NCBI RefSeq assembly: GCF_019049325.1
Contig: NZ_JAGMUO010000014.1
Location: forward strand, 124,001-188,000
DNA length: 64,000 nt
Direction of reading: 5' to 3'
Source of the DNA: Streptomyces sp. AC512_CC834
Lineage (GTDB): Bacteria > Actinomycetota > Actinomycetes > Streptomycetales > Streptomycetaceae
Each line of letters starts with the position of its first letter. The first letter of the stretch is position 1. The notes beneath the pieces were generated by a model. The model worked only from the letters and a program-made list of their open reading frames with translations. It was not told where the DNA came from and did not search any database. A program made the translations under genes and the position numbers. This document shows positions 7,830-18,340 of the stretch, in pieces.

Positions 7830-8933
7830 ATGACTCAGGGGGCCGGTCAGGGACCCGAGGTGGAACGGACGGCGACGGTGCGCGACTTCCGGGTACCCGC
7901 GTACGTCCACGAGACCGCTCCGTACGCCACCACCGGCCCACACGCACGCGAGGCCGCTCCTCCCTCCGAGGAGGGGTTCGAGGAGGGGTACGAGGAGGCC
8001 GGTCCGGAGGGATACACACCCACGCAGCGGGATCTGCCCGTCATCCGTCGGGGTGACACGGTTCAGGTCACCGTCGACCCCGAACCGGTAGCGGTGCAGC
8101 AGCCGGCCACCGGCCAGGGTCCGCTGTTCGTCGTCGGCGACGTGCACGGCTATCTCGACGAGCTGCTGGCCGCCCTGCGGGAGAAGGGCCTTGTCGACGA
8201 CGCGGGCCAGTGGTGCGCGGGCACCTCGCGCCTGTGGTTCCTCGGAGACTTCACCGACCGCGGCCCGGACGGCATCGGCGTCATCGACCTGGTGATGCGG
8301 CTGTCCGCGGAGGCCGCCGCGGCCGGCGGCTACTGCAAGGCGCTGATGGGCAACCACGAACTGCTGCTGCTCGGCGCCAAGCGGTTCGGCGACACGCCCG
8401 TCAACTCCGGCGCGGGCACCGCCACCTTCCAGGCCGCCTGGCTGCTGAACGGCGGCCAGAAGACCGACATGGACCGCCTTCAGGACCACCACCTGCAGTG
8501 GATGGCCCGCCTCGACGCGATGGAAGAGGTCGACGACCACCTCCTGGTCCACTCGGACGCCACCACCTACCTCGACTACGGCCGCTCCATCGAAGAGGTC
8601 AACGACACCGTCCGCGAGACGCTCACGCGCAACGACGCGGAGGAGGTCTGGGACCTGTTCCGCAAGTTCACCAAGCGGTTCTCCTTCCGCGACGAGGGCG
8701 GCGCCGACGCCGTGCGTTCGCTGCTGGACACGTACGGCGGCACCCGGATCGTCCACGGCCACAGCCCCATCCCCTACCTGCTGGGCGAAGTCGGCTCCGA
8801 GGACGGCGAGGACGACACCCGGACCGCGGTCGAGGGACCCCACGTCTACGCGGAAGGGCTGGCCATCGCGATGGACGGCGGCGTGACCATGGCCGGAAAG
8901 CTGCTGGTCCAGCAACTTCCGCTCGACTCCTGA
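7830..8933 (+). CDS. Calcineurin-like metallophosphoesterase
   Basis: Dinuclear-metal phosphoesterase of the PPP/calcineurin fold, 367 residues. The ATG at 7830 is preceded by GGAGGGG at ideal spacing, which favours it over upstream starts. After a variable acidic N-terminal stretch of about 100 residues come the metal-binding motifs in order: GDVHGY, GDFTDRG, GNHE, a histidine in LLVHSD, and VHGHSP. These make it an active phosphoesterase of the Ser/Thr phosphatase or diadenosine-tetraphosphatase type rather than a pseudoenzyme. No signal peptide or TM segment is visible, so it is probably cytoplasmic. The substrate is unknown. Confidence 0.9.
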   Translation: MTQGAGQGPEVERTATVRDFRVPAYVHETAPYATTGPHAREAAPPSEEGFEEGYEEAGPEGYTPTQRDLPVIRRGDTVQVTVDPEPVAVQQPATGQGPLFVVGDVHGYLDELLAALREKGLVDDAGQWCAGTSRLWFLGDFTDRGPDGIGVIDLVMRLSAEAAAAGGYCKALMGNHELLLLGAKRFGDTPVNSGAGTATFQAAWLLNGGQKTDMDRLQDHHLQWMARLDAMEEVDDHLLVHSDATTYLDYGRSIEEVNDTVRETLTRNDAEEVWDLFRKFTKRFSFRDEGGADAVRSLLDTYGGTRIVHGHSPIPYLLGEVGSEDGEDDTRTAVEGPHVYAEGLAIAMDGGVTMAGKLLVQQLPLDS

Positions 8934-9133
8934 GCGTTCGCCGAACGTCCGCCCGACGGGGTTTTCGGCGGCGGTGTCCGTACAAGACCGGCACCCAATT
9001 TCTGGAAACCCCCTGTCACCGCCCACCGTCACCGCTCTACCATCGGCTTATCCGTAGCAGGCTCCCCTCCGTTTCTGCCCGACGGCTCGTTGGCATGCGA
9101 GCCCCAAGCCCTACGGAGCATCGGGGGATGCAC

Positions 9134-10000
9134 ATGAACAGCGTTCCGCAGCACCTGTCGAACGAGGACCGCCAAGAGTACGAGCGGATCCTCGACGAGG
9201 CGCTGCGCTCCGCACCACACCGCCCGGAACTGGCCGCCGTCGGACAGCGGCTCAACTCCGAACAACTGCGCACCATGGCACTCAACGCGACCGCCCTCAT
9301 CACGGCGGCGGCCACGACCGAGTACCAGCACTACGTGAAGGCCCGCGAGGAACTGCGCCATCCGGCGCCGTCCGGCCCGTCGTCGCCCGCCACGCGCGAA
9401 TCCGGCTCCGAGGAGCAGGGCTCGGGCGCGGTGGGACTCGCCGCCACCATGGGCGAGGTGGCCGAGGCGACCGGTGCGGGTGCCGTCGCCGTCGTCGCCG
9501 TCCTGGCACCGGTCCTGGCCGGCACCGCCGCGGCGATCTTCCTGCTCGTCGGCTACCTCCTGAAGATGCTCGACCCGGGGCAGACCTTCGCGCGGACCAT
9601 GCTCACCACGGGGTGGGTGTTCGGCGCCGTGACCGCGGTGGCGATCCTCGTCGCCGCGGTGGGGCTGCTGCTCACCGCCCTGCGCAACCGCCCCTCCGCC
9701 GAGTCCGGCTTCTACGGTCCACTCGACGAGGAAGTGGCCCGCGCCAGGGACGCCTGGCACGACGCCCTGCTGGAACGCGGCATCCTGCCCTTCCTGCGGG
9801 AGGCGCTCACCGAACCGGGCACGGCGGTACTGCACCGCACGGGACCAGCGGTCCCGGGCAGCCGTATGCCGCACCTCGGCTACGGCCGTCCCGGGTTCAC
9901 CAGTCCCGACGGCGGCCCCGAGGCGGGCCCTCGTCCGAGCTACTCCAGCCCGGACTACAGCAGCCCGGACTACGGCGGCCCGGAGCACCGGCCCGACTAG
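9134..10000 (+). CDS. Two-TM membrane protein, function unknown
   Basis: I do not recognise a named family. The 288-residue protein starts MNSVPQHL at 9134, six bases after a GGGGG Shine-Dalgarno; an ATG two codons earlier is too close to that site. A charged, helical N-terminal part (about 1-75) precedes two hydrophobic segments at roughly 110-145 and 155-180. Then comes a second soluble helical stretch, and finally a Pro/Gly/Tyr/Ser tail with repeated SPDY units. Both soluble ends probably face the cytoplasm. It stands alone between the phosphoesterase and the convergent TerD-vWA gene. Codon use is typical for the genome. Confidence 0.75.
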   Translation: MNSVPQHLSNEDRQEYERILDEALRSAPHRPELAAVGQRLNSEQLRTMALNATALITAAATTEYQHYVKAREELRHPAPSGPSSPATRESGSEEQGSGAVGLAATMGEVAEATGAGAVAVVAVLAPVLAGTAAAIFLLVGYLLKMLDPGQTFARTMLTTGWVFGAVTAVAILVAAVGLLLTALRNRPSAESGFYGPLDEEVARARDAWHDALLERGILPFLREALTEPGTAVLHRTGPAVPGSRMPHLGYGRPGFTSPDGGPEAGPRPSYSSPDYSSPDYGGPEHRPD

Positions 10001-10024
10001 CCACCGGCACGGGCGGGCAGCGCG

Positions 10025-11446
10025 TCAGAGGATGCCCGCCCGGCCGGCGGCAGTGATCCAGGACGGGAACTCGGACAGCAGACGGTCGTACAGCTCCGGG
10101 TCGGGTACGGTGCCGATGTCGTCGACGGCGAAGAAGCCGACGTTGTCGACGCGACGGTCCGGCAGGGTGTCGAAACGCTCCAGCACCCCGTAGTTGGCGC
10201 GCCCGAGCCCCACGAACTGCCAGAAGACCGGCTCCTCCACCGCCCCGCGCAGCTCCCGCTCGATCTCGGCATCGCGGTAGACGCCGCCGTCGGAGAAGAA
10301 CAGCACCAGGGTCGGAACCGGTGCCGGGTTGTCCCGGACGAAGGCGCGGACCTCGGCGATCACCTTCTGCTCCTCGTTCTGGATACCGACCGCCCGCATG
10401 TCGACCTGCTCGGGGTGCAGGCCCTTCTTCCTGCCCCGGCGGAACAGACTGATCTCCCCCACGCGTACGTGCAGCGGCAGCCACTCGGGCAGTTCACCCA
10501 GACGCAGGTCGGGCAGCCGCGCCGAGTTGGAGGCGAAGGTCCATGCCTGCATCTCCCCGTCGTCGTCCAACTGCGCGGCGACGGCGGCCATCCGCTCCAC
10601 GACGTCCGCGACCACGCCCTTCGAGTAGAGGAAGGACATGGACCCGGAGGCGTCCAGTACGAGGACGACCCGCGCGGTGACCCCGGCCGCCCCGTGCTTG
10701 CTCAGGCTGACCGCGACCTGCTCCTTGCGCAGGGACAGCCGCTTGCGCATGTCCACGGGCAGACGGTCCTCCCCCTTGGTGAGACGGGGGCCGGCGGAAG
10801 CCGAGGACGGAGCCGGCGGTGGTACGGGCGTGGGGGAAGCCGTTGCCGTGGGCGGTGCGGCGGCCGGGGCGGCAGTCGGCGGTGCGGCGGCCGCCGGGGG
10901 AGCGTCGTCCACGGAGATGCCGAAGTCGGTGGCCAGCCCCGCGAGTCCGGAGGCGTACCCCTGTCCGACGGCGCGGAACTTCCACTTCCCCTGGCGCCGG
11001 TACAGCTCGCCGCCGACCAACGCGGTCTCCGTCCCGGCCGTCATGTCGAACCTGGCCAACTCGGTGCCGGCCCCGGCGTCCAGCAACCGCAGCGACAACC
11101 CCGGAACCTGGCCGAACGTCCCGCCGTCCGCCGAGGCGCACAGCACGATGCGTTCGACGGCCGGCTCCACCGAGCGCAGGTCCACCTCGACGGCATCGGT
11201 CGTGACACCCGCGTCAGCGCCGGATCCGCCACGCTTGCCCAGATGCCCCACCGCGCCGGACGCGTGACGGGGCTGGTTGTAGAAGACGAAGTCACCGTCG
11301 TCCCGCACCCGTCCGGCCGAGGTGAGCAGCAGCGCGGAGGCGTCGACCTCGGGGACACCTGGTCCGGCGGACCAGACGAGTTCGACGCGCACCGCGGGGG
11401 AGTCGACGGCGACGTTGGCACCCTTGCTCAGGGAGGTGGCTGTCAT
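10025..11446 (-). CDS. TerD-domain / von Willebrand A-domain protein
   Basis: Two-domain protein of 473 residues. Residues 1 to about 180 form a TerD-type domain (starts [14 protein letters not shown]; includes [19 protein letters not shown]), a calcium-binding family found in tellurite/stress operons. An Ala/Pro-rich linker of about 40 residues follows, then a vWA domain with a complete MIDAS set: D265-x-S267-x-S269 (DASGSMS), a Thr in the TFASNSA segment and an Asp in FFSDGG. TerD-vWA fusions occur in actinobacteria and are thought to form metal-dependent surface or membrane-associated complexes. Here no ter neighbours are present, so the role is open. Start chosen at the TerD N-terminus. 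Confidence 0.85.
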   Translation of the reverse strand: MTATSLSKGANVAVDSPAVRVELVWSAGPGVPEVDASALLLTSAGRVRDDGDFVFYNQPRHASGAVGHLGKRGGSGADAGVTTDAVEVDLRSVEPAVERIVLCASADGGTFGQVPGLSLRLLDAGAGTELARFDMTAGTETALVGGELYRRQGKWKFRAVGQGYASGLAGLATDFGISVDDAPPAAAAPPTAAPAAAPPTATASPTPVPPPAPSSASAGPRLTKGEDRLPVDMRKRLSLRKEQVAVSLSKHGAAGVTARVVLVLDASGSMSFLYSKGVVADVVERMAAVAAQLDDDGEMQAWTFASNSARLPDLRLGELPEWLPLHVRVGEISLFRRGRKKGLHPEQVDMRAVGIQNEEQKVIAEVRAFVRDNPAPVPTLVLFFSDGGVYRDAEIERELRGAVEEPVFWQFVGLGRANYGVLERFDTLPDRRVDNVGFFAVDDIGTVPDPELYDRLLSEFPSWITAAGRAGIL

Positions 11447-11526
11447 GCGCCCAGTCTGCCGAGCGGAACGCCCCCGCGGGGAGAGGGCGGCGCTCACGGC
11501 CTGTCCCCTCCCCACGCCGGACGATC

Positions 11527-13519
<1,993 letters not shown>

Positions 13520-13599
13520 TGTACAAAGGTGGCTCCACGCTAGCGCCCATTCGGGCGCGGTGAACAGAGGGCCCCCCTCGTTCTTGCGATGATCGGGCG

Positions 13600-15114
13600 G
13601 TGACCACACCGCAGCATCCCGCCTTTCCGCCGCACGAGCCCCACCGCGGACCGGACGCCGAAGAGGGCGACAGCCGTGCAGCCGGCCGCGTCCCCGTCGG
13701 CGCCCACGGTGCGAGCGAGGACAGACAGGATGCGGGCCACGGACACGGGGCGGGCCAGGCGGGCCACGGACACGGTGGCGGCGGGCCGGGTGCGGGCGGC
13801 GGGCACGGGCACTCGCACAGCCACGGACCGGCGGCGCCCGTCTCCCGGCATCTGCGCAAGGTCATCGCCGCGATCCTGATCCCCTTCGCCGCGGCGGTGC
13901 TGGTCGGGCTCGCGGTGCTGTGGCCGGGCGGTGCGCCGCCGCACGAGCGCACCGGGGTCGGCTTCGACCGGCAGACCCAGCAGGCCACCGTCACCAAGGT
14001 GGTCGAGCTGAGCTGCCAGTCCGTCAACGCCTCGGGCGGTACCCCGACCGGCGACACGTCCACCGCCGAGGGTTCCGCCGCGGTGCAGCAGGCGAACGGC
14101 GACTGCAAGCGGGCGACGATCCGCGTCGACACCGGCGAGGGCAAGGGCCGTACGTTCACCGAGATCGTGCAGCCGGACCAGTCACGGCAGTTGCACGAGG
14201 GCCAGAAGGTCGTGGTCGCCTACGAGCCGTCCGCGCCCAAGGACCTGCAGTACTCGGTGACCGACATCAACCGCCGGCTCCCCCTGGCCCTGCTCGCCGG
14301 CATCTTCGCCCTCGCCGTCGTGGTCGTCGGACGACTGCGCGGCCTCATGGCGCTGGTCTCGCTGGCCATCAGCTTCCTGCTGCTGAACTTCTTCATCCTG
14401 CCCGCGATCCTTCAGGGCTCGAACCCTCTGGTCGTCGCGGTGATCGGGTCCAGCGCCATCATGCTGATCGCGTTGTACCTGTGCCACGGGCTGTCGGCCC
14501 GTACGTCCGTGGCGGTGCTGGGCACCCTGATCTCGTTGTTGCTGATCGGTGTTCTCGGGTCACTGTTCATCGGCTGGGCCGCGCTCACCGGCAACACGGA
14601 CGACAACACCGGCCTCATCCACGGCCTGTATCCGTCGATCGACATGAGCGGTCTGCTGCTCGCCGGAATCATCATCGGTTCGCTCGGTGTCCTCGACGAC
14701 GTGACGGTCACCCAGACGTCGGCGGTCTGGGAACTGCACGAGGCCAACCCGACGATGGGCTGGCGCGGGCTGTACCGCGCGGGCATCCGTATCGGCCGTG
14801 ACCACATCGCCTCGGTCGTCAACACGCTCGTCCTCGCCTACGCGGGTGCCGCGCTGCCCCTGCTGCTGCTGTTCTCGATCGCGCAGAGCGGTGTGGGGAC
14901 GGTCGCCAACAGCGAACTGGTCGCGCAGGAGATCGTGCGGACGCTGGTCGGCTCGATCGGGCTGGTGGCTTCCGTGCCGGTCACCACCGCCCTGGCCGCC
15001 CTGGTCGTGTCGGCGGACCGACCGGCCGACCGGCTGGCCCAGGCCGCGGCGGCGCCGGGTCCGGGGGCGACAGCGCCGGCACGTGGCGGGCGGGGCCGCC
15101 GCCGTAAGCGCTGA
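13600..15114 (+). CDS. YibE/F-family multi-pass membrane protein
   Basis: Integral membrane protein of 504 residues starting GTG 13600. Three parts are visible. First, a cytoplasmic N-terminus of about 80 residues rich in His and Gly (repeated HGHG and HSHSHG runs between roughly residues 45 and 80). Second, one TM helix (about 87-108) followed by an extracytoplasmic domain of about 120 residues. Third, seven or eight C-terminal TM helices with the YibE/F signature (GVLDDVTVTQ). The family role is unknown; the His clusters suggest metal binding but this is inference. No Shine-Dalgarno precedes the GTG, so the mRNA may be leaderless. It is divergent from thiC and its riboswitch. Confidence 0.85.
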   Translation: MTTPQHPAFPPHEPHRGPDAEEGDSRAAGRVPVGAHGASEDRQDAGHGHGAGQAGHGHGGGGPGAGGGHGHSHSHGPAAPVSRHLRKVIAAILIPFAAAVLVGLAVLWPGGAPPHERTGVGFDRQTQQATVTKVVELSCQSVNASGGTPTGDTSTAEGSAAVQQANGDCKRATIRVDTGEGKGRTFTEIVQPDQSRQLHEGQKVVVAYEPSAPKDLQYSVTDINRRLPLALLAGIFALAVVVVGRLRGLMALVSLAISFLLLNFFILPAILQGSNPLVVAVIGSSAIMLIALYLCHGLSARTSVAVLGTLISLLLIGVLGSLFIGWAALTGNTDDNTGLIHGLYPSIDMSGLLLAGIIIGSLGVLDDVTVTQTSAVWELHEANPTMGWRGLYRAGIRIGRDHIASVVNTLVLAYAGAALPLLLLFSIAQSGVGTVANSELVAQEIVRTLVGSIGLVASVPVTTALAALVVSADRPADRLAQAAAAPGPGATAPARGGRGRRRKR

Positions 15115-15162
15115 CGCGCCCGGTGAGGCGTTATGGCACCGCCGCAGGGCTGCCGTAACGGT

Positions 15163-15570
15163 TCAGCCCGCGCTCTGTTCCTCCGCCAGGATGCGGTCCA
15201 GGGCCTCGTCGAGGTGGGTGTCGAAGTCGGCGAGCGCACCCTCCTGGCCCAGTGGCACCAGCTTGTCGGTGCGGTCGAGGAAGGCCACGAGGGGCGCAGC
15301 GGAGGAGCGGAACAGCGCCTGGTCGCCGCCGACCTGAAGGCGGATCAGCACCTCGGCAAGCGGTTCCGGATCGACCGGTGCGATGCGCACGTCGCCGTCG
15401 CCGCACGGCCGGCCCACCCCGTCGACCAGCAACTCCCGGCCGAAGGCCCAGGTCACCGGCGCGTCCCCGGGCAGATGGAAGGTCAGGCGCACGGCATAGG
15501 GATCACGGGTCTCGTAGCGCAGCTCCACCGGGATGCGGAAGGAGAGCTCCTCGGACACGAGAAAGCTCAT
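15163..15570 (-). CDS. ssgA: Sporulation-specific cell division protein SsgA
   Basis: SsgA-like proteins exist only in morphologically complex actinomycetes. SsgA activates sporulation-specific septation and marks sites of cell-wall growth. The 135-residue sequence (MSFLVSEELSFRIPVELRY ... ILAEEQSAG) is recognisable as SsgA itself rather than an SsgB-G paralogue, on close resemblance to the S. coelicolor protein and the neighbouring ssgR. The ATG at 15570 is preferred over the ATG one codon upstream because GAGG is 5 bases away rather than 2. It lies downstream of ssgR on the same strand with a 130-base gap, from which ssgA transcription is activated by SsgR in S. coelicolor. Confidence 0.95.
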   Translation of the reverse strand: MSFLVSEELSFRIPVELRYETRDPYAVRLTFHLPGDAPVTWAFGRELLVDGVGRPCGDGDVRIAPVDPEPLAEVLIRLQVGGDQALFRSSAAPLVAFLDRTDKLVPLGQEGALADFDTHLDEALDRILAEEQSAG

Positions 15571-15651
15571 CATGACCTCTGCCTGTACGGACTCGCCCAT
15601 TCGCCTACCCCGTCATTCGCCGTCGACTGTCCGGGAATCAAACCTCTAACA

Positions 15652-15682
15652 CTGGTGGCATCTTGCTCAACGTACACACCAG
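15652..15682. promoter_or_regulatory. Inverted repeat in the ssgR-ssgA gap
   Basis: CTGGTG (15652-15657) and CACCAG (15677-15682) are complementary halves separated by 19 bases, upstream of ssgA. This is a candidate SsgR operator or weak attenuator; the assignment is a guess from position. Confidence 0.35.
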
Positions 15683-15700
15683 ATCACAAGGAGTGAGTTT

Positions 15701-16549
15701 TCAGATACTGATAGAGAGTGCGAGCGACCCCAGACGCCGCCCCACCTCGTTCTGCAACCGCTGCGCCGCGGGCAGCAAACGGTCCGCCTGATGGAGGGGC
15801 AGTGAGATGGCCATCGTCGCGGCCGTGGTGCCGACGGTGATCGGGATCGCCGCGCAGACCGTCCCCAGGGCGTACTCCTGGCGCTCGGTCACCGGCGCCA
15901 TCCGACGCATGCGTTCCAGTCGTTTCAGCACACTGTGGCCGTCACGCACCGTGTACGGCGTGACCGGCTGCACCGGGTAGCGGTCCAGGTGGTCACTGCG
16001 GGCGTCGTCGTCCAGTTGGGACAGCAGGCACTGCCCGATGGCGTGCGCGTGCCCGGTCTCGCGGAAGTCCGCCCATTCCTCGACCGCGGGATTGCCCGGG
16101 GTGTCGGAGACGCACATGACCTCGATCTCGCCGTCCCGGTAGATGGCGTAGTAGACGGGGACGCCGATCGCGTCCCGCCAGCGCGCCATGGTGTCGACCA
16201 CCGTGCTGCGACGTTTCTGCTCGGCTCCGCTGCCGCTCAGCCGCTCGGCGGCCTCACCGAGGAAGAACAGCCCCTTCTCCCGGCGCAGGTAGCCCTCGTG
16301 CACCAGGGTGCGCAGCAGGTGGTACGCCGTGGGCAGCGCCAGCCGCGTCTCGCGGGCCAGTTGCTTGGCCGGGGCCCCGTACTCGTGCTCGGCGACGCAC
16401 TCGAGGAGGCGCATCGCCCGCTGTACGGAGCCGATGAGCGTCGCGGAGGGCGGGTCGGCGGAGGGTGGCGCCGGGGGTGTCCGAGACGTCGAGCAGGGCT
16501 GCACGGGCAAGGTGTGCAGCGGGGCGAATGCGGTGTCAGCCGTGGCCAA
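15701..16549 (-). CDS. ssgR: IclR-family activator of ssgA
   Basis: IclR-type regulator of 282 residues. An N-terminal winged helix-turn-helix (about 38-100; SVQRAMRLLECVAEH ... PTAYHLLRTLVHEGYL) precedes the IclR effector domain. The start is TTG 16549 with GGGAG at 7 bases; shorter starts inside the Pro/Ser-rich N-terminus are possible. Immediately upstream of ssgA on the same strand, it corresponds to SsgR, which activates ssgA in S. coelicolor. No TTA codon is present, so any bldA dependence would be indirect. Confidence 0.92.
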   Translation of the reverse strand: MATADTAFAPLHTLPVQPCSTSRTPPAPPSADPPSATLIGSVQRAMRLLECVAEHEYGAPAKQLARETRLALPTAYHLLRTLVHEGYLRREKGLFFLGEAAERLSGSGAEQKRRSTVVDTMARWRDAIGVPVYYAIYRDGEIEVMCVSDTPGNPAVEEWADFRETGHAHAIGQCLLSQLDDDARSDHLDRYPVQPVTPYTVRDGHSVLKRLERMRRMAPVTERQEYALGTVCAAIPITVGTTAATMAISLPLHQADRLLPAAQRLQNEVGRRLGSLALSISI

Positions 16550-16744
16550 GGGTCACTCCCGGAACGCGAGGGGGCAGCCCGTGCGGGGAACACGGGTGGG
16601 GGTGTACGCCGTTCGCGAGGTCGCCCCCGCGTGGAGTTCCGGACTCTAACCGCCGGTCACCGCTCACCGACGGCCCGTCCGGGAAACTTCCCCCGCCCGA
16701 GGGAACCGGTGGTTCCTGTTACCGCCACCGGTGTCCCACTGCTC

Positions 16745-16957
16745 TCACCAGTCGCTGCGTGACGACGAGCCCGACATGAACTTGCGTACGACGTAGATCA
16801 GTCCGCCGACGAGCGCGACGAAGACCAGCAGCTTGAACAGCAGTCCGATCACGAACCCGACCACGCTGGCGATCAGCCCGCCGAACACGACCAGAGCGAT
16901 GACCGGCACCGCGATCCACTTCACCCACCACGGCAGTCCCGTGAAGATCTCTCGCAT
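16745..16957 (-). CDS. Small DUF5326-like membrane protein
   Basis: Seventy residues beginning MREIFTGLPWWVKWIAVP at ATG 16957, with GAGGG a few bases upstream. Two closely spaced hydrophobic helices span about residues 12-55 and a short basic/Ser tail follows. The sequence resembles the small Streptomyces membrane proteins classed as DUF5326, with no known function. Longer in-frame starts are less likely because the conserved part begins here. Confidence 0.75.
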   Translation of the reverse strand: MREIFTGLPWWVKWIAVPVIALVVFGGLIASVVGFVIGLLFKLLVFVALVGGLIYVVRKFMSGSSSRSDW

Positions 16958-17085
16958 CGCCCTCGTCCTTACCTCTGGGTCCACTGATGTCCTGCACTCG
17001 ATGCTAGAGCCGCGAGGGTGCCGGCAGGGCGCGCGCATCCCTTGTCTCCCCCTGACCGATCCCCTAGGGAACCCCGGGGTCGGGC

Positions 17086-17403
17086 TCAGCTCTCCGGTGG
17101 AGAGAACATCACCAGAACCCGCAGGTCCTCAGTGATGTGATGGAACTTGTGGGCGACCCCGGCCGGCACATAGACCACACTGCCGCGGGCCACGTGGGTG
17201 GTCTCCATGTCCACGGTGATCGCGGCCCGCCCGCTCACCACGAAGTACACCTCGTCCTGCGCGTGCGGTTTCTGCGGGTCGGTCGTCCCCGCGTCGAGGG
17301 CGTACAGACCGACCGACATGTTCCGCTCCCGCAGGAACTGCAGGTAGGCACCGTCGTTGGCGGCGCGCTCCGCCTCCAGTTCGTCCAGCCGGAATGCCTT
17401 CAT
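17086..17403 (-). CDS. Single-domain cupin protein
   Basis: Small beta-barrel cupin of 105 residues. The first cupin motif is seen as KPHAQDEVYFVVSG, where one histidine of the usual HxH pair is Gln but the downstream Glu is kept. The second motif is VPAGVAHKFHHI with its histidine. A metal site is therefore plausible but non-canonical. Such proteins act as small-molecule isomerases, dioxygenases or sensors; the role here cannot be assigned. Divergent from the holin-superfamily gene. Confidence 0.85.
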   Translation of the reverse strand: MKAFRLDELEAERAANDGAYLQFLRERNMSVGLYALDAGTTDPQKPHAQDEVYFVVSGRAAITVDMETTHVARGSVVYVPAGVAHKFHHITEDLRVLVMFSPPES

Positions 17404-17462
17404 CGCCTCGTCCGCCCCTGCCTCACCGTTCGTGTCCGATCGCGTCTGCCACGATCAGACAC

Positions 17463-17840
17463 ATGAAGAATTTCCTAGTCAAGACGATCGCCAACGCGGG
17501 CGCCCTCGCCGTCGCCGTGTGGCTGCTCGACAAGATCACCCTCACCGGGGGCAGCACCGGGGAGAAGACGGTCACACTGATCGTGGTCGCCCTGGTGTTC
17601 GGCCTGGTCAACATGCTGGTGAAGCCGATCCTGCAGGTGCTGACCTTCCCGCTGTTCATCCTGACCCTCGGCCTGTTCACGCTGGTGGTCAACGCGCTGA
17701 TGCTGTTGCTCACGTCGTGGCTGGCAGACAAGCTGGATCTGAGCTTCCACGTCGACGGGTTCTGGACCGCCGTCCTGGGCGGACTGATCATCTCGGTCGT
17801 CTCCTGGGCCCTCAACGCGTTCCTGCCCGACGGGGACTGA
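17463..17840 (+). CDS. Phage-holin-4-2-superfamily membrane protein
   Basis: A 125-residue protein with four hydrophobic helices and the family pattern MKNFLVKTIANAGALAVAVW, FGLVNMLVKPILQVLTFP, GLFTLVVNALML. Despite the family name these are ordinary chromosomal membrane proteins of unknown function (YvlD-like), and no phage gene is nearby. ATG 17463 has no Shine-Dalgarno, so it may be leaderless. It ends five bases before ptpA, so the two are probably co-transcribed. Confidence 0.88.
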   Translation: MKNFLVKTIANAGALAVAVWLLDKITLTGGSTGEKTVTLIVVALVFGLVNMLVKPILQVLTFPLFILTLGLFTLVVNALMLLLTSWLADKLDLSFHVDGFWTAVLGGLIISVVSWALNAFLPDGD

Positions 17841-17845
17841 TTCCG

Positions 17846-18340
17846 ATGACCTACCGCGTCTGCTTCGTGTGCACGGGCAACATCTGCCGCTCCCCGATGG
17901 CCGAGGCCGTCTTCCACGCGCGCGTGGCGGACGCCGGGCTCGACGGCCTGGTCGAGGCCGACAGCGCCGGCACCGGCGGCTGGCACGAGGGCGAGGGCGC
18001 CGACCCGCGCACCGTGGCCGTCCTCGCGGACAACGGCCACGACCTCGATCGCACGGCCCGCCGGTTCCAGCAGTCCTGGTTCTCCCGCCTCGACCTCGTC
18101 GTCGCGCTCGACGCCGGGCATCTGAGGGCCCTGCGACGGCTCGCGCCCACGGAGCAGGACGCGGCCAAGGTCCGCCTGCTGCAGTCGTACGATCCCGCCG
18201 CCGACAGCGGTGACCTGGACGTCCCGGACCCGTACTACGGGGGCGTGGACGGCTTCGAGGAGTGCCTTGAGATGGTGGAGGCGGCGAGCACCGGGCTGCT
18301 CGCCGCGGTACGAGAGCAAGTGGAAGGACGGGCGGCATGA
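17846..18340 (+). CDS. ptpA: Low-molecular-weight protein tyrosine phosphatase
   Basis: Removes phosphate from tyrosine in proteins. The catalytic P-loop is C9-TGNIC-R15 (CX5R) near the N-terminus, and the general-acid Asp lies in the C-terminal DPYYGG motif. At 164 residues it has family length. It resembles the ptpA gene of S. coelicolor at the equivalent locus, where the enzyme affects secondary metabolism. Its stop overlaps the start of the next gene (ATGA), indicating translational coupling to the PLP enzyme. Confidence 0.93.
   Translation: MTYRVCFVCTGNICRSPMAEAVFHARVADAGLDGLVEADSAGTGGWHEGEGADPRTVAVLADNGHDLDRTARRFQQSWFSRLDLVVALDAGHLRALRRLAPTEQDAAKVRLLQSYDPAADSGDLDVPDPYYGGVDGFEECLEMVEAASTGLLAAVREQVEGRAA

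Noticed and set aside
17463..17840. Sign of a prophage from the holin-superfamily protein
   Set aside because: The family is a widespread chromosomal membrane protein; no other phage gene, attachment site or composition shift is present.
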